Shown: positions 17,799 through 27,927, counted from the first letter of the stretch. The stretch: 64,000 nt of DNA from CBDFLD01 sp965249005 (GCA_965249005.1 CBDFLD010000018.1:1-64000), one strand, 5' to 3'. Made by a program: numbers and translations. The notes: a model not told the origin generated them from the sequence alone.

Positions 17799-19843
17799 TC
17801 AAAGGTCCGGGATCAACCATATTGGTGAAGACCAAGCTCGTTCCTGAATGGTCGCCTTGACGTCAGGGCGCGGCTCGGCCCCCGCCTTGATTGCGTCCCA
17901 CGTCGACCATCGACAGGTAGGGTTCTCGAGCACGCGCACATAATAGAAGGCCCGCCGCGAAGGTGCGAAACTTGGATCTTTCCACACAGTCTGGAGTTGT
18001 GCGGCACCCACGCCTGTCGTGATGGAACAATCGCTAAGATCAACCCTCGCTCCATTGTCAGGACAACGATGAGTGGCTGGATCCACGGCCGCGCCATCCG
18101 AGCAGGCCACGTCATAGACTTGCTCGTGGTGCTCGCCGTTCACCGTCCAGGCCTTGATGATCTGTACGCGCTGTAGTGGCGCCGCATGCGGGTCGCGCAT
18201 CGCCCAGACGACAAAGGTCGGCCTCTGTCCTTCGCGAGCCAGCAAGTCGGATCCCATCGCCACGCCGTCTCGGTAGGCGCGCGTCAACCCATCCGGCGCG
18301 TCCAGCATGCTGTCATCGAAACCGTAGCCGCCAAAGAATCGAACTTTGATGCGGCTTCCCGATGTGGCGAACGTCTCCTTTCGGCGCAGCGCATTGTAGA
18401 TCGATATTCTGCTGTTCTCCTCCGCCCATACGCCGGCAAGGCCCGCGGCGCCCCAAGTGATCAGTGCGCCGGTTCGATAGCTCTTGCCGTCGATTTCCTT
18501 GATGTCCGGCTCCTTTGCCGCCTTCGCTTGCCTCACCTCGTCCTCGGCCATCGGCAGCGACCCTCTCAGTGCGCCATTGGCATCGATCAAGCCGATCTTG
18601 CCGTAAAAATCGGATTCGTCGGTAGACAGGGCGCCAGTGTGAGTATCGGAAGCACCGACAAAACCAAATTTGTAGGGGTTGGTCACACCGCGATCCTCGA
18701 AGCCGAGGCCGTTGAGCAACGCGTGCCTCGCGTAGGAACCTTTCGGCTCGCTATAGAGCGTGGTGGCGATTCGGTAGGGCATGATCTCGAAGTCTGCCCA
18801 CTCGTCAGTGTCGGAAAGCGCCGGATGGGTCTCGGAGATGCCCTTGATTTGAGTCAGCTCGATGAGTGGTTCGTTGCGCCTTCGCTGCTCGGCGGAGGTA
18901 TTGTCAATTGGATTACCGGCCCAATCTTCCAGCCTGAACATTTGGCCATTGGAACCGTTCGAGTTGTGCGGAATGGCCAGCGATTCGATACCCTGTCTCC
19001 TCAAGTCATCCATCCAGTCCCAGAGTCCTTCTGGATTGCGGCTGTGAAATCGCGAGAAAGGCATGGATGGAAGCTTGTCTGCGTCGCGAAAAAAGACGTT
19101 CCTGTGCAGGTTGCCTCGGTCCGCGGTCGAAGACGTGTATTCGAAAGCGACAAACTGGTGAATCGACCCGGGTCGTTGAATTGTTCCGCCGCCCGGATGG
19201 TGTCCGACCATGCACTGCGTGCGATGTCGTTGGTCACCTCCTGATCGAAGATGCCGTCGTCGATAGCCTTTAGAATGTCCCCGAGAAAAGACGAGAATGC
19301 CTTGCTGCGCTCAGGATCGCGGCCCGCCACCCTATTCTCGGGCGCGTTCAGATTGTGCATGTACGGAACATGGCCTAACTTCGAAAATTCAGTTGACGTA
19401 TCCGCAGCCGCTCGCGCCGCGCCGAGGAACATGGCGTGGTCGGTGACCGCGTAAAAATCGAGTGGCTCCTGCAGCTTCATATCGAAGCCAGCGGGATGTT
19501 TGATCGTTTCGCCCCGCGCATAACGGTAGGCTTCGTACGGAGTCGCGAGCGTGCCAAATGCGAATGCATCGAACGAGTACGTCGTGTGGACGTGCAGGTC
19601 GCCAAAATAGGCTTTTCTTCGGGCGTTGCGTTCCGGATTGGCGACGACGAGATCGGCAGGCATGTCGAGCGGGTCACGGCCGATTTGCGAAGCTGCCTGG
19701 GTTGTTGGCCTAGGAGCAGCTATCGACTCGGTCGCCATCGAGCCGACAGGGGCTTCCTTCGTTGTTTCTTCAGTCTCATAACCCGCAAGCACTATGCAAA
19801 CCACCGGCAGCCCCATCAAGGACCGACGCAACACCTTTAGCAT
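17799..19843 (-). pseudogene. DUF3604 protein (PHP-like metal hydrolase fold), one frameshift
   Basis: Two overlapping frames make one protein of about 670 aa. The N-part (19001-19843) starts at ATG 19843 and has FGDLHVHTTYSFDAF (metal-binding HxH) and AVTDHAMFLG. The C-part (17799 to about 19150) continues with FEYTSSTADRGNLHRNVFF, IPHNSNGSNG and GASDTHTG. The frames join if one G is restored near 19150-19151 (TTG-TCGCTTTCGAA). The leader ends in LAGY where a lipobox would have Cys, so lipidation may be lost. DUF3604 proteins resemble PHP phosphoesterases; the substrate is unknown. The gene ends at the junction with the orphan signal peptide. Confidence 0.85.
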
Positions 19844-20030
19844 GATGAATTCCTCTCAAGGTTGTTGACACTCTAGCGTCGATTGCCGCAACCGCGTCTG
19901 TCTTACTCTGGCTCCCAACCACAACTCGTCTGTTAGCGACATTTAATCCCGATACATACTCATTGTCGAGCGAATCTGGGGATGGAAGCCCGCTCGACAT
20001 CATGGACGTCCCCGGAATCGCGTCTTAGCC

Positions 20031-20248
20031 GACGCGTGTACAATGTGCATGCGCTGGCGCCGACGGCCGAGCAGCGGCTCCCCGACGCCAGGATCCAATT
20101 CGAACTCGATCCGCAGATTGCCGCACTCGTGGATAGCTGGCCGATCGGATTCGACGATTCCGCGGCACGGCAAGACTGGGACTGGCAATGCCGTTTCGAT
20201 TTGGACGCGATGGCGGACGACTTCATCGCCCACCTCCGGACGTCATAA
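20031..20248 (+). pseudogene. C-terminal fragment of an NAD-dependent epimerase (SDR)
   Basis: RVYNVHALAPTAEQRLPDA then QIAALVDSWPIGFDDSAARQ and DWDWQCRFDLDAMADDF match the end of extended SDR proteins such as UDP-glucose epimerase or threonine-dehydrogenase-like enzymes (the motif DDSxARxDWxW ... YDLDxM). A short segment after TAEQ appears deleted. The Rossmann and catalytic parts are absent. Confidence 0.6.
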
Positions 20249-20336
20249 GGACCCACTTGAAACGGCCTGTCGCGTGTGTTTAATTGTCCCGTTGACAGGT
20301 TTGATCGTAACCATCTTCTCCGGGAGTTTGCTCAAC

Positions 20337-21287
20337 ATGAAGTCCCACTGCGCCGTCGCGTTCGCCAGTCTGTTGCTAATTTCCGCCTGCTCTCCCCGGT
20401 ACGACGCGTCACCGCCGACCAGTGGAGGGAATAACACGACGGAAACAGCCGTAGCAAGTTCCGAAATGCCTCCTATTGTCTGGCAAATCACCTCGGGACT
20501 TGAGGCTCCGGAGAGCGCCTATTTTGACGCGCAGTCTGGGCTGCTGTTCCTGTCTCAAGGGGGACAGGGTGGCGGCGACGAAAAGGATGGCGATGGCTGG
20601 ATTTCAAAACTGACCATGGAAGGCGAAATAGTTACCGACAAATGGGTAACTGGTTTTAACTCACCGAAGGGGCTTCGCAGCCACGACGGGACGTTATGGG
20701 TCTCGGATATTGATCGGATCGTCGCAATCGATATCGAACAGGGGGCCATCGCCGAGGAAGTGCAGATCGCCGATGCCAAGTTCCTGAACGACCTGGCCTG
20801 CGGACCGGACGGAGCGGTGTACGTCGTCGACATGGTCTCCAGCCGTATTTACCAGTATCTCGACGGCCAACTATCGGTTCTGATTGAGGGAGAGGAAATC
20901 GAACACCCGAACGGCCTGCTGGTTCACGAAGGCAAACTGTACATGGCCGGGTGGGGCCGGAATTTCAACCTCGACGGGTTTATCACCGATCCGAAAGGAC
21001 GACTGCAGGCGATCGATCTTGAGACCAAAGAGATCACCGTCATCACACCCGAACCGACCGGCAATCTGGATGGCGTCGAGTCGGACGGTCACGGCGGTTT
21101 CCTGGCCACGGACTGGAAGACCGGGGACTTGTTCCACATCAAGCCTGACGGTTCGTCGGAGTTGATCCTGGAATTTCCCAAGGGCGCGGCCGATCAGGCG
21201 TACCTTCCGCACCGACACTTGCTGATTCTGCCCGAAAGCCTCGAGAACAAACTGACCGCGCTCGACATGAGTCGCATGCTGCCGTAG
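20337..21287 (+). CDS. SMP-30/gluconolactonase-like beta-propeller lipoprotein
   Basis: 316 aa from ATG 20337, which begins a lipoprotein leader with lipobox LLLISAC. The frame is open further upstream but only through the epimerase remnant. The mature part shows propeller blades: PESAYFDAQSGLLFLSQGG, FNSPKGLRSHDGTLWVSD, LNDLACGPDGAVYVVD, EHPNGLLVHEGKLYM and LDGVESDGHGGFLATDW. This is the SMP-30 pattern of metal-bound six-bladed propellers with lactonase or related hydrolase activity. Probably periplasmic and membrane-tethered; the substrate is not evident. Confidence 0.85.
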   Translation: MKSHCAVAFASLLLISACSPRYDASPPTSGGNNTTETAVASSEMPPIVWQITSGLEAPESAYFDAQSGLLFLSQGGQGGGDEKDGDGWISKLTMEGEIVTDKWVTGFNSPKGLRSHDGTLWVSDIDRIVAIDIEQGAIAEEVQIADAKFLNDLACGPDGAVYVVDMVSSRIYQYLDGQLSVLIEGEEIEHPNGLLVHEGKLYMAGWGRNFNLDGFITDPKGRLQAIDLETKEITVITPEPTGNLDGVESDGHGGFLATDWKTGDLFHIKPDGSSELILEFPKGAADQAYLPHRHLLILPESLENKLTALDMSRMLP

Positions 21288-21402
21288 TGACCGTGGGTTG
21301 ATGGCTTATGGCTGATGGCGAGCAGATGTGAGCAGTTTGGGATAAATGAAAAATGTAACACTTCAGTCGTACGGCAGTAACCGAAGAAAAACCGCCAATA
21401 GA

Positions 21403-21501
21403 CGCTGTCAAGGAGACATAACAACACCGTATCGGAACCTGTCAGGGAAGGCATCTCAGGAGCGACGTACTTCCGAGATGCAGCTTGTCTTTCCTATACT
21501 C
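21403..21501 (+). repeat. Interspersed hairpin repeat, copy h2
   Basis: GGCATCTCAGGAGCGACG and TACTTCCGAGATGC form the stem-loop. It is preceded by CTGTCAAGGAGACATAAC and ends TTTCCTATACTCC, immediately followed by an integrase fragment. Confidence 0.8.
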
Positions 21502-21633
21502 CACAAGACACGCAGCGTTTTTGACCGCTACGACATCGTCGATGAAAACGACCTCGCCGCTGCCGGAACTTTGCTCGATCAAGCTGGAGGAACGGGCATA
21601 GTTGGGTGGCCATCGCAGAAGGGAGAGCTGTAA
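21502..21633 (+). pseudogene. Tyrosine recombinase tail beside att remnant 3
   Basis: KTRSVFDRYDIVDENDLAAA reproduces the second-His and nucleophile-Tyr region of an integrase of the HDFRRTA...GHKTRSVF type, followed by an ordinary C-terminal tail ending at the stop at 21631-21633. It is cut on its 5' side exactly at the end of hairpin repeat h2. The tRNA-Phe half starts 17 bp after the stop. Confidence 0.7.
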
Positions 21634-21649
21634 GTTACTGATTTTAGAG

Positions 21650-21695
21650 TGCCGGGGGACGGAATCGAACCGCCGACACGCGGATTTTCAGTCCG
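21650..21695 (-). other. 3' half of a tRNA-Phe gene (attachment-site remnant 3)
   Basis: Same 46 bases as remnant 1, from CGGACTGAAAATCCG to CCCCCGGCA on the minus strand. The flank GTCCATGTCATCTG and what follows are also shared, marking this as a duplicate att region without the IS21 insertion. Confidence 0.85.
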
Positions 21696-21820
21696 TCCAT
21701 GTCATCTGCAACATCTTGTAAATCATATCTTTACAACGCACTTATAATCTCTCATCTTGGGTGGCGTTGGGTGGAATTGGGGTGGTCTTGGACTGCCGCG
21801 GGCACAATCTTGGGCACAAT
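21696..21820. repeat. att-flank repeat (empty IS21 site)
   Basis: Matches 10703-10715 plus 13124-13231, with only scattered differences. It contains CTTGGACTGCCGCGGGCACA. The uninterrupted CATCTGCAACATC here is the target that IS21 used in the other copy. Confidence 0.8.
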
Positions 21821-21937
21821 CGACCAAGTTATAGGAATCCTGTTTCCTCTGCGCCTGTTCACAGAGCCGTGAAGGGACTCCTGATGGGACCCAGAAAATG
21901 ATCTTTTTGGGGCAGCAACCGGACGCCCAACGTTCGT

Positions 21938-22062
21938 TCCTGCACGGGAAAACGCTTGCTCATCGGCGAGCCATCAATGCTAAACTCGCCAGATCAGCGT
22001 TGACACAAGAGTATCTCTTAAATCTAAACACCGTCTCGTCCCACTTTCGCTGACGACTGACA
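21938..22062 (+). mobile_element. 3' end remnant of an IS3-family element
   Basis: Bases encode GKTLAHRRAINAKLARSA, the end of the integrase-type transposase found at 29674, and continue into the terminal repeat (TATCTCTTAAATC ... GTCCCACTTTCGCTGACGA). About 75 bp are almost identical to the complement of the end near 29675-29770. The rest of that copy has been deleted, and the membrane-protein gene begins just after. Confidence 0.8.
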
Positions 22063-22070
22063 CTTCAAGA

Positions 22071-23576
22071 ATGCTAGGCAATCGAGCCTTCAAAACAATC
22101 GGGCCTGGGCTTCGGACGTGGGTTCCTATCGCCGTTATCGTACTACTAGGCGGGATAGTCTGGTGGGGAGTTGCAGTCTCAACCTTTTTCTTCGCTGATG
22201 ACTGGGGACATTTTCGACTCTCCCTGCTTAGCAAATTCCAAGTTGCTCCGGAACAATTGTGGCCGTGGGTGCATTCAAGTCGACCATTCGGTAGATACTT
22301 TATCACTCTCCTGCACCGTCTATTCGGGTTGTCCGAGGACCCATACCACATCGTGCAGATGTTCATCCATTTGCTCAGCGGCACCCTGATGTTCACAGTT
22401 GCAAGACATCTCTCGAAAAGCGACGTTGCCGGATTGATCTCAGCTTTGATTTTTTTGCTAAACCGTTTTGCCTATTGGCCAGTTTCATGGGTAGGTGCAA
22501 TTTTTGATCTCTTAGCTGCATTTTTCTCTCTAGCCTCTTTGGCTTCGTACCAGAAAAGCTCCGAAAGGAAAGGGATGGCTAATTGGTTTTGGTTTGCTCT
22601 TACTGTCCTGAGCTTCAATCTAGGACTGAAATCCAAAGAAAATACGATTGTGTTGCCTCTGGTGTTGTTCTTATACAGCCTGCTGTTTGGACAGTGCAGG
22701 AACCTCTTGATGCGAAAGACGAGCGGTATATGGCCAACGCTTGGTAGCATCAACAAGGCGGAAGTGATCAAGCTGGGTATTCTGGCAATCCAAGCGTTAG
22801 TTTTCTACGTGTCTCGTTCCGTTTCCTTCGAGTCAGGTTCACCCGATGGGGCTTACTATATGAGCCTGTCACCATTCATAGTTCTCAAGTCGATGGGGTG
22901 GTATCTTGCTCAGATCATGTTTGTCGGTGTCCTTGTGCCTCAGGATCCCGCATCCGACATTTTCGCGTCGCTGTTTTTCATCTTGGTCTTTTCCGTTGCG
23001 CTTGCTTTCGCTATCAAGACACGAAACAGTCCCTTTGTTTTCGGCTGGCTGGTTTTATGGGTTGGACTAATACCAACTGCCGTATTATCCAATCACTTTG
23101 ACTACCAGCTCTACATTTACATGCCTATGATCGGATTCGCCATCGCGGTTGGCTCACTCGTGGCACGTGACACTATCCCCAGACGAGGTGCACGAGTCGT
23201 GACGTTGGCGATAGCGTTCTTCATAGCAAGTTCAATCCTTTGGACCCGCGTCTCTGGCTCCGCCAAATACACTATCGATGTTAGCAACAGGGATCGGCGG
23301 ATAATGTATAGCCTCTCAAAGGCACTGCCCGTACTAACCGGTTCAGCGCAGCTTGTCGTTCTTGACCTTGCCGAATTGGGACCGTTTACCTACGGCCCCG
23401 GAGTCGCCGCCATGGTCTGGTATCAAAATGTCCATTTGACGGTGCACTTCGCAGAAAGCGAAGATCAAGTCGCGAATCTTATCACAGAGGAAAAGGGTAA
23501 GGTTTATATCGTAAGATGGAAAGATGACCACTTCGTGAGTGTTAGGTGGCCACCGACCGGGGGAGAATTCGAGTAG
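22071..23576 (+). CDS. Polytopic membrane protein, GT-C glycosyltransferase-like
   Basis: 501 aa with about 10 hydrophobic segments, beginning with PIAVIVLLGGIVWWGVAVS, then FFADDWGHF in the first large loop. An Asp pair after the first membrane segment is the signature position of GT-C enzymes that move sugars from lipid carriers. The C-terminal 100 residues are a soluble tail. No GT-C subfamily was identified, and a role in decorating envelope glycans or proteins is inference. The start at 22071 lacks a strong ribosome-binding site, and the gene begins right at an IS3 remnant, so its native promoter may be lost. Confidence 0.7.
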   Translation: MLGNRAFKTIGPGLRTWVPIAVIVLLGGIVWWGVAVSTFFFADDWGHFRLSLLSKFQVAPEQLWPWVHSSRPFGRYFITLLHRLFGLSEDPYHIVQMFIHLLSGTLMFTVARHLSKSDVAGLISALIFLLNRFAYWPVSWVGAIFDLLAAFFSLASLASYQKSSERKGMANWFWFALTVLSFNLGLKSKENTIVLPLVLFLYSLLFGQCRNLLMRKTSGIWPTLGSINKAEVIKLGILAIQALVFYVSRSVSFESGSPDGAYYMSLSPFIVLKSMGWYLAQIMFVGVLVPQDPASDIFASLFFILVFSVALAFAIKTRNSPFVFGWLVLWVGLIPTAVLSNHFDYQLYIYMPMIGFAIAVGSLVARDTIPRRGARVVTLAIAFFIASSILWTRVSGSAKYTIDVSNRDRRIMYSLSKALPVLTGSAQLVVLDLAELGPFTYGPGVAAMVWYQNVHLTVHFAESEDQVANLITEEKGKVYIVRWKDDHFVSVRWPPTGGEFE

Positions 23577-24118
23577 ACTCGTGGAGCTAGAGCTCAAGAA
23601 TTTGGTTGCAATCGCCAACGGTTAGGAATCATGCTCCGCCGGCGGATATCACTATGGTACCTGCACGTGCACAAGCACGGGACTCCTACGGAACGAATTG
23701 TTTTTGGAGAAAGACCGGCCGCCGAGTTCTAGTTCAACCGGATGTCTGGCCAGGAAGGGGAGCAGGAACATGCCCCTCGCCGCCCTAATCAAGAGCGACG
23801 GCCAATGGGTTGTTCAGAACTTTGTGGGAACATGGATAGTCTGACCATGTAATGAACGGGGCAATCAGCCCGTCATGATCCGATTTCCACCAAATTCCAG
23901 CCCCTTCCAACCCCTTCAAGATCCGTTGCGGGTCCGCAAAAACGCAATCTACCGTCACCACGGCGCGCCAAGGTCAAAGCGCGGCTGAATGAGTGGTTGC
24001 GGTCAATGGTCTAGATAGGGATGACGGCAGATCGGTGATTCTAGGGTAACGTCGAAGGCGCATGACAATAGCGCCGCTGTCACAGGTGATGCTGAGGTCT
24101 CGATACCCGGCAAACTTC
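23577..24118. other. No gene recognised
   Basis: About 540 bp. Two very short open frames (near 23770 and 23876) look accidental. No repeat or RNA was identified. Confidence 0.45.
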
Positions 24119-24892
24119 CTATCGATCCCTTTCTTTCCGTCGTTCTAGCCAAGCTGACCTTACATCGCGACAGCTTTGGCAAAACAAGACTTCCGCCTTA
24201 GAGGCATATCGTACTATGCAGCCGCCTCCGGACGACTTGTTAGCGTAAGGGAAACGCTCTTTCTCGGCATTCCGGTGCTGCTGCCAGAACTTATCAGAAC
24301 TGGGCAGTCCATAGCTGATCGGCACAATATCCAGCTTCAGGGTTTCGCGGTGTACCTCACAAACACTCTTTCCGATCTGCCAGGTGCCGGGATTCTCCTC
24401 CAATTTGATGAGCCACGGCATTACATGATTCACATCCATGTGAAACGGCCGCGTGAAGCTCGACGTAGGGTAATTGTCTGGCTCCGATCCTTCCTTCACT
24501 CCGATGCGTCGAAAGGAAAATGTCAGGATGGCCTCACGTCTCTCTCTGGAGGGATCCCGACTAAACTTCCATTGCTTTGAAGCATCCAGGGCAGGATCGT
24601 TAAAGAGGCCGTGGCTCTTCACGACCTCTGCCGAGAACACCACTCCATCGCCTCCGATTCCTACCTTGATCGCAACGTCACCCTGAGTGGCGGCTCTAAT
24701 AGCGAGCTCTGGATAACTCGGGGCGACCGTGTCGATGACGACGGCCGCAGTTTCCTTTACAGGTAAGCGACCGATTCTCTCCTGTTGAACATCACCCAGG
24801 GCACACAGGTCCGCCGGCGAAATCCAGCTGAGAAATACGAGAATCAGTATTTCAGTCAGGCAACAAATATTGATACGCATAATCCACCGCAA
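24119..24892 (-). CDS. TonB C-terminal domain protein
   Basis: 257 aa. A hydrophobic N-terminal segment (ILILVFLSWISPADLCA) is a signal anchor or signal peptide. Residues 55-130 carry the TonB-C pattern: VAPSYPELAIRAATQGDVAI, VGIGGDGVVFSAEVVKSHG and LDASKQWKFSRDP. Such modules deliver energy to outer-membrane receptors or occur in periplasmic proteins of unknown role. The proline-rich spacer of a classical TonB is absent and the C-terminal 110 residues are not recognised. The start region overlaps the repeat at 24863-24966; ATG 24880 is an alternative start. Confidence 0.65.
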   Translation of the reverse strand: MRWIMRINICCLTEILILVFLSWISPADLCALGDVQQERIGRLPVKETAAVVIDTVAPSYPELAIRAATQGDVAIKVGIGGDGVVFSAEVVKSHGLFNDPALDASKQWKFSRDPSRERREAILTFSFRRIGVKEGSEPDNYPTSSFTRPFHMDVNHVMPWLIKLEENPGTWQIGKSVCEVHRETLKLDIVPISYGLPSSDKFWQQHRNAEKERFPYANKSSGGGCIVRYASKAEVLFCQSCRDVRSAWLERRKERDR

Positions 24893-24966
24893 TCGCTCGG
24901 TAGGATGGAGTGCTTCTTGTCATGATACCATCCCCACCACCCGCAACCGCAACGATTGACATCATG
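24863..24966 (-). repeat. ~104-bp dispersed repeat, copy 2
   Basis: Partner of 16694-16798. Here it covers the start of the TonB-domain gene (MRINICC...) and the region just upstream, so it may supply its start or promoter. Confidence 0.5.
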
Positions 24967-24999
24967 GGTAGTGCTCTAATGAAATGTTGCTGGATGCTG

Positions 25000-25744
25000 C
25001 TATGCGTTTCGATTTCGCTTGTCATATCTGTAGTCTGGTGCAAAACGCGGAATCTCGGATCCCAACCCCTGCGCCCAGACTTGTATATCAAGCTGTGCGG
25101 ACCACAAGAATTCAGTCTCGAAAGTTTCGTCAGATCCAATCCTTCCGTACAAGATAAGCCCGTAAAACCAAAAAACTGGGCGATGCCCACTGGTGTGGGC
25201 GTCGAAGTGTCGAGCTGGATCGGAAACTTGTCTAATGTCGATGGGCTTGGTTTTACCGCCAGAAGGAATCAGAATGTCCTCGGGCAAGTCGAGGTCTCTG
25301 GCACTGCTGAGTGCGGGTGGATCTCCTGTGGTGTACTGTCCTCCGAGACTGACCTCCCTCAGCACGGCGGGCGTTCGCCCGTAATTCTTAATCGAATACT
25401 CAATGCTGGGCATGAATTCGGGCGTTCCATCGACAGACGTTTCAAAAGTCTTAAACGTACTGTATCCAGCCAAATTGTCCCAGTCCGTTTTCCCGACGAA
25501 AAGGTGCAGGACAGGACGTTCCACCTGGCTTTGCAACCTCAACATACCCAAAGCAGCTTTGGCTTGCCTTTGAGATGCGAGATAGGCTCTATACGCATAG
25601 CACAGAGCAATACAGGCAACTATCAAAATGCCAAGGTTTATCGAAGTGTCTACAAGGCGATAAGAATCGTGCTTGGTGTATTCAGCTTCTTCTTTGGGAC
25701 TTGGCTGACCGAGTACTGTGACAGGACTTTCGACAGCGACACTA
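25000..25744 (-). pseudogene. Membrane-anchored hypothetical protein, 5' end cut by IS1380 copy 2
   Basis: About 245 codons. One membrane segment (SINLGILIVACIALCYAYRA) is followed by ASQRQAKAALGMLRLQSQVE and a soluble domain with IEYSIKNYGRTPAVLREVS. This is a common hypothetical architecture (TM helix, short coiled segment, beta domain) with no known function. The frame continues into the element, so the real start is lost. A signal-like stub on the far side (27603-27756) probably belongs to the same gene, but its frame is off by one when the element and one CTAG are removed. Confidence 0.6.
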
Positions 25745-25748
25745 CTAG

Positions 25749-27602
25749 ACCTTAGTCCAGCGTGATTTTTTGCATGAGGAGGAAGAAAAGCCCTGGAACG
25801 TGCGCCGTTACGGGATAAAATGCGTTTGATATATTTACAAGACATCCCGAAAGGAGCACATTCCAGGTGAATAAAAGAAACCACAGAATCCTCCTCCGAG
25901 ACAAGCAAAATCTTACACGCCGGTTGGAAAGAAATCAGTTTGAGGACCGGTCCGATCCTATGTTCAAGGACTCCAACACCTACTACGAGATCGCCGAGAG
26001 AACGCGCGCCATCGGATCTGGTGGTATCGGAGCCATTCACAAGCTCGTGTGTAAGCTTGGATTGGACAAAGATATCAACAGAAACATCGTTTTGCTCAAG
26101 TACCACTTTCCTTACTGGGAATCCGATCATGTACTGAACATCGCATACAACGTCTTGTCGGGTGGAACCTGTCTCGAAGATATCGAGCGGTTGCGCCAGG
26201 ATGAGACCTACATGAACGGACTGGGAGCCGAGAGGATTCCGGATCCCACGACGGCTGGAGATTTCCTCCGTCGTTTCGATGAGGATTGGATCTTCGGACT
26301 TCAGGAAACCATCAATGAAACCCGAACCAAGGTGTGGAAGTTGCAGGATGCTTCCTTCCGGAAGGAGGCCATCATCGACGTGGACGGGACCGTCGCCGGA
26401 ACCTTGGGGGAATGCAAGGAAGGAATGGACATTGCCTACAACGGGATCTGGGGTTACGCACCGTTGATCGTGACCTTGGCCAATACGAATGAGGTCCTCT
26501 ATCTGATGAATCGGCCGGGCAACCGTCCCTCTTCCGACGGAGCGGCCGAGTGGATGGACCGGGCAATCGATCTGGTGTCGTCGGTGTTTACGAAGGTCTG
26601 GCTTCGGGGCGACACGGATTTCTCGCTGACGAGAAACTTCGATCGCTGGGACGAGCGGGTTGGTTTTGTCTTTGGTTATGACGCCAAGCCGAACCTGGTC
26701 GGGATGGCCGATGCCCTGCCGGAGAGACAATGGAAACCGCTCGAGCGGCCTCCTCGTTATGAGGTCAAGAGCGAAGAACGGCGCCGTCCGGAAAACGTCA
26801 AAGAACAAGTAATCAAGGAGAGAGAATTCAAGAACATCCGCCTGCAGAGCGAGCAGGTCGCCGAGTTTGACTATCGTCCCGGACACTGTAAGAAAACCTA
26901 TCGCATGGTTGTGGTTCGGAAGAACCTCACGATCGAAAAGGGGGAGCACCGGCTGTTTGATGAGGTCCGGTACTTCTTCTACATCACCAACGATCGGGAG
27001 ATGACGATGGGAGAAGTGGTCCTTTTTGCCAACGATCGCTGCAACCAGGAAAACGTCATCGGTCAGCTCAAGAGTGGAGTGAACGCCTTGAGGATGCCTT
27101 CGGACAGTCTGGTATCGAACTGGGCCTACATGGTCATCGCATCGCTGGCGTGGAATCTGAAGGCCTGGTATGGCCTGGTGACGCAGGCGCCGACAGTACG
27201 TCGTGATATCTTGAGGATGGAGTTCAAACGCTTCCTGGTGAACTTTGTGCAAATACCCTGTCAGATTGTAAGAACCGGTCGTCGCCTCGTTTACAGGATA
27301 TTGGCCTATAGCAAGCATCTCGAAACCTTTTTGGCGACGTTCGACTATATCAGGCAACTCAGGTTTACTTGAAGGCGCCTCGCCGGCGGGTGAGCCCGTA
27401 CCCCCGGCGGAGCAAGAGTGGCGGGCGAAAGGAAGGGCATAACAGAGACAAACAAGATCAAGTGATCCAGACAACCAATGGAAGGTTTGTCTCTTGTGTT
27501 TCTCTTTGCTTTCCCTGTTACGCACAAGGAGCTGAAATCCACGAGATATTCGGAAAAGGCAAACGATTTTCCGAGCGAGCTCATACCTCGCTTATTTTGG
27601 GA
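25749..27602 (+). mobile_element. IS1380-family element (501-aa type), copy 2
   Basis: 1854 bp between CTAG at 25745-25748 and CTAG at 27603-27606. The extra base between the conserved ends and CTAG is A on both sides. Internal sequence appears identical to copy 1 in opposite orientation. Confidence 0.95.
25867..27372 (+). CDS. IS1380-family transposase (501 aa), copy 2
   Basis: Identical to the 501-aa protein of copies 1, 3 and 4, with D171/D173, D249 and E395 all present. GTG start after AAAGGAG. The element has separated the two parts of a minus-strand membrane-protein gene. Confidence 0.95.
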   Translation: MNKRNHRILLRDKQNLTRRLERNQFEDRSDPMFKDSNTYYEIAERTRAIGSGGIGAIHKLVCKLGLDKDINRNIVLLKYHFPYWESDHVLNIAYNVLSGGTCLEDIERLRQDETYMNGLGAERIPDPTTAGDFLRRFDEDWIFGLQETINETRTKVWKLQDASFRKEAIIDVDGTVAGTLGECKEGMDIAYNGIWGYAPLIVTLANTNEVLYLMNRPGNRPSSDGAAEWMDRAIDLVSSVFTKVWLRGDTDFSLTRNFDRWDERVGFVFGYDAKPNLVGMADALPERQWKPLERPPRYEVKSEERRRPENVKEQVIKEREFKNIRLQSEQVAEFDYRPGHCKKTYRMVVVRKNLTIEKGEHRLFDEVRYFFYITNDREMTMGEVVLFANDRCNQENVIGQLKSGVNALRMPSDSLVSNWAYMVIASLAWNLKAWYGLVTQAPTVRRDILRMEFKRFLVNFVQIPCQIVRTGRRLVYRILAYSKHLETFLATFDYIRQLRFT

Positions 27603-27756
27603 CTAGATGGACCTCCTGGCACGCGCTTTGGATTGGTTGTCGATCGCTCTGTTCCCTTGTGGCGGGATCTTTTTGCTGTGGCGCGGTGGATGGTGGGTCT
27701 GACTCGATCTGAACTCCAAACAATATTGGAAATAAAGCAATTGCGAGCAAACGCAT
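27603..27756 (-). pseudogene. N-terminal stub (signal peptide plus Gln/Pro-rich stretch)
   Basis: ATG at 27756 encodes MRLLAIALFPILFGVQIESD followed by PPSTAPQQKDPATREQSDRQ, running into the IS1380 end. It is likely the beginning of the membrane protein at 25000-25744. Removing 1858 bp leaves the frames one base apart, so an additional indel must be assumed or the two parts are unrelated. Confidence 0.45.
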
Positions 27757-27769
27757 AGCTTTCCTAGCT

Positions 27770-27912
27770 TAATATCAACTCATTCAGCGTCCAAATATGA
27801 TCTGCAATGCCTGCTTCCATGGCAGGCGTCACCCGTAACGCAGCGTGGATCCTGCAAAAGTTGTAGTAGGCGAAGTGCAAGGCGACCGCATGCTTTAGGT
27901 TCCCCCAGCTTT
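27770..27912 (-). pseudogene. C-terminal remnant of a transposase (IS1-like)
   Basis: The minus frame reads LKHAVALHFAYYNFCRIHAA then LRVTPAMEAGIADHIWTL. The HxxYYNFCRIHxxLRVTPAMxAG pattern is the usual end of a widespread DDE transposase group annotated as IS1-like. Everything upstream is missing, and no ends are visible. Confidence 0.6.
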
Positions 27913-27927
27913 GAGAAGCCCAACGAT

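Noticed and set aside
20043..20336. Upstream extension of the SMP-30-like lipoprotein
   Set aside because: The frame overlaps the epimerase remnant in another frame and reads as Arg/Ser-rich text; the lipoprotein leader clearly starts at 20337.
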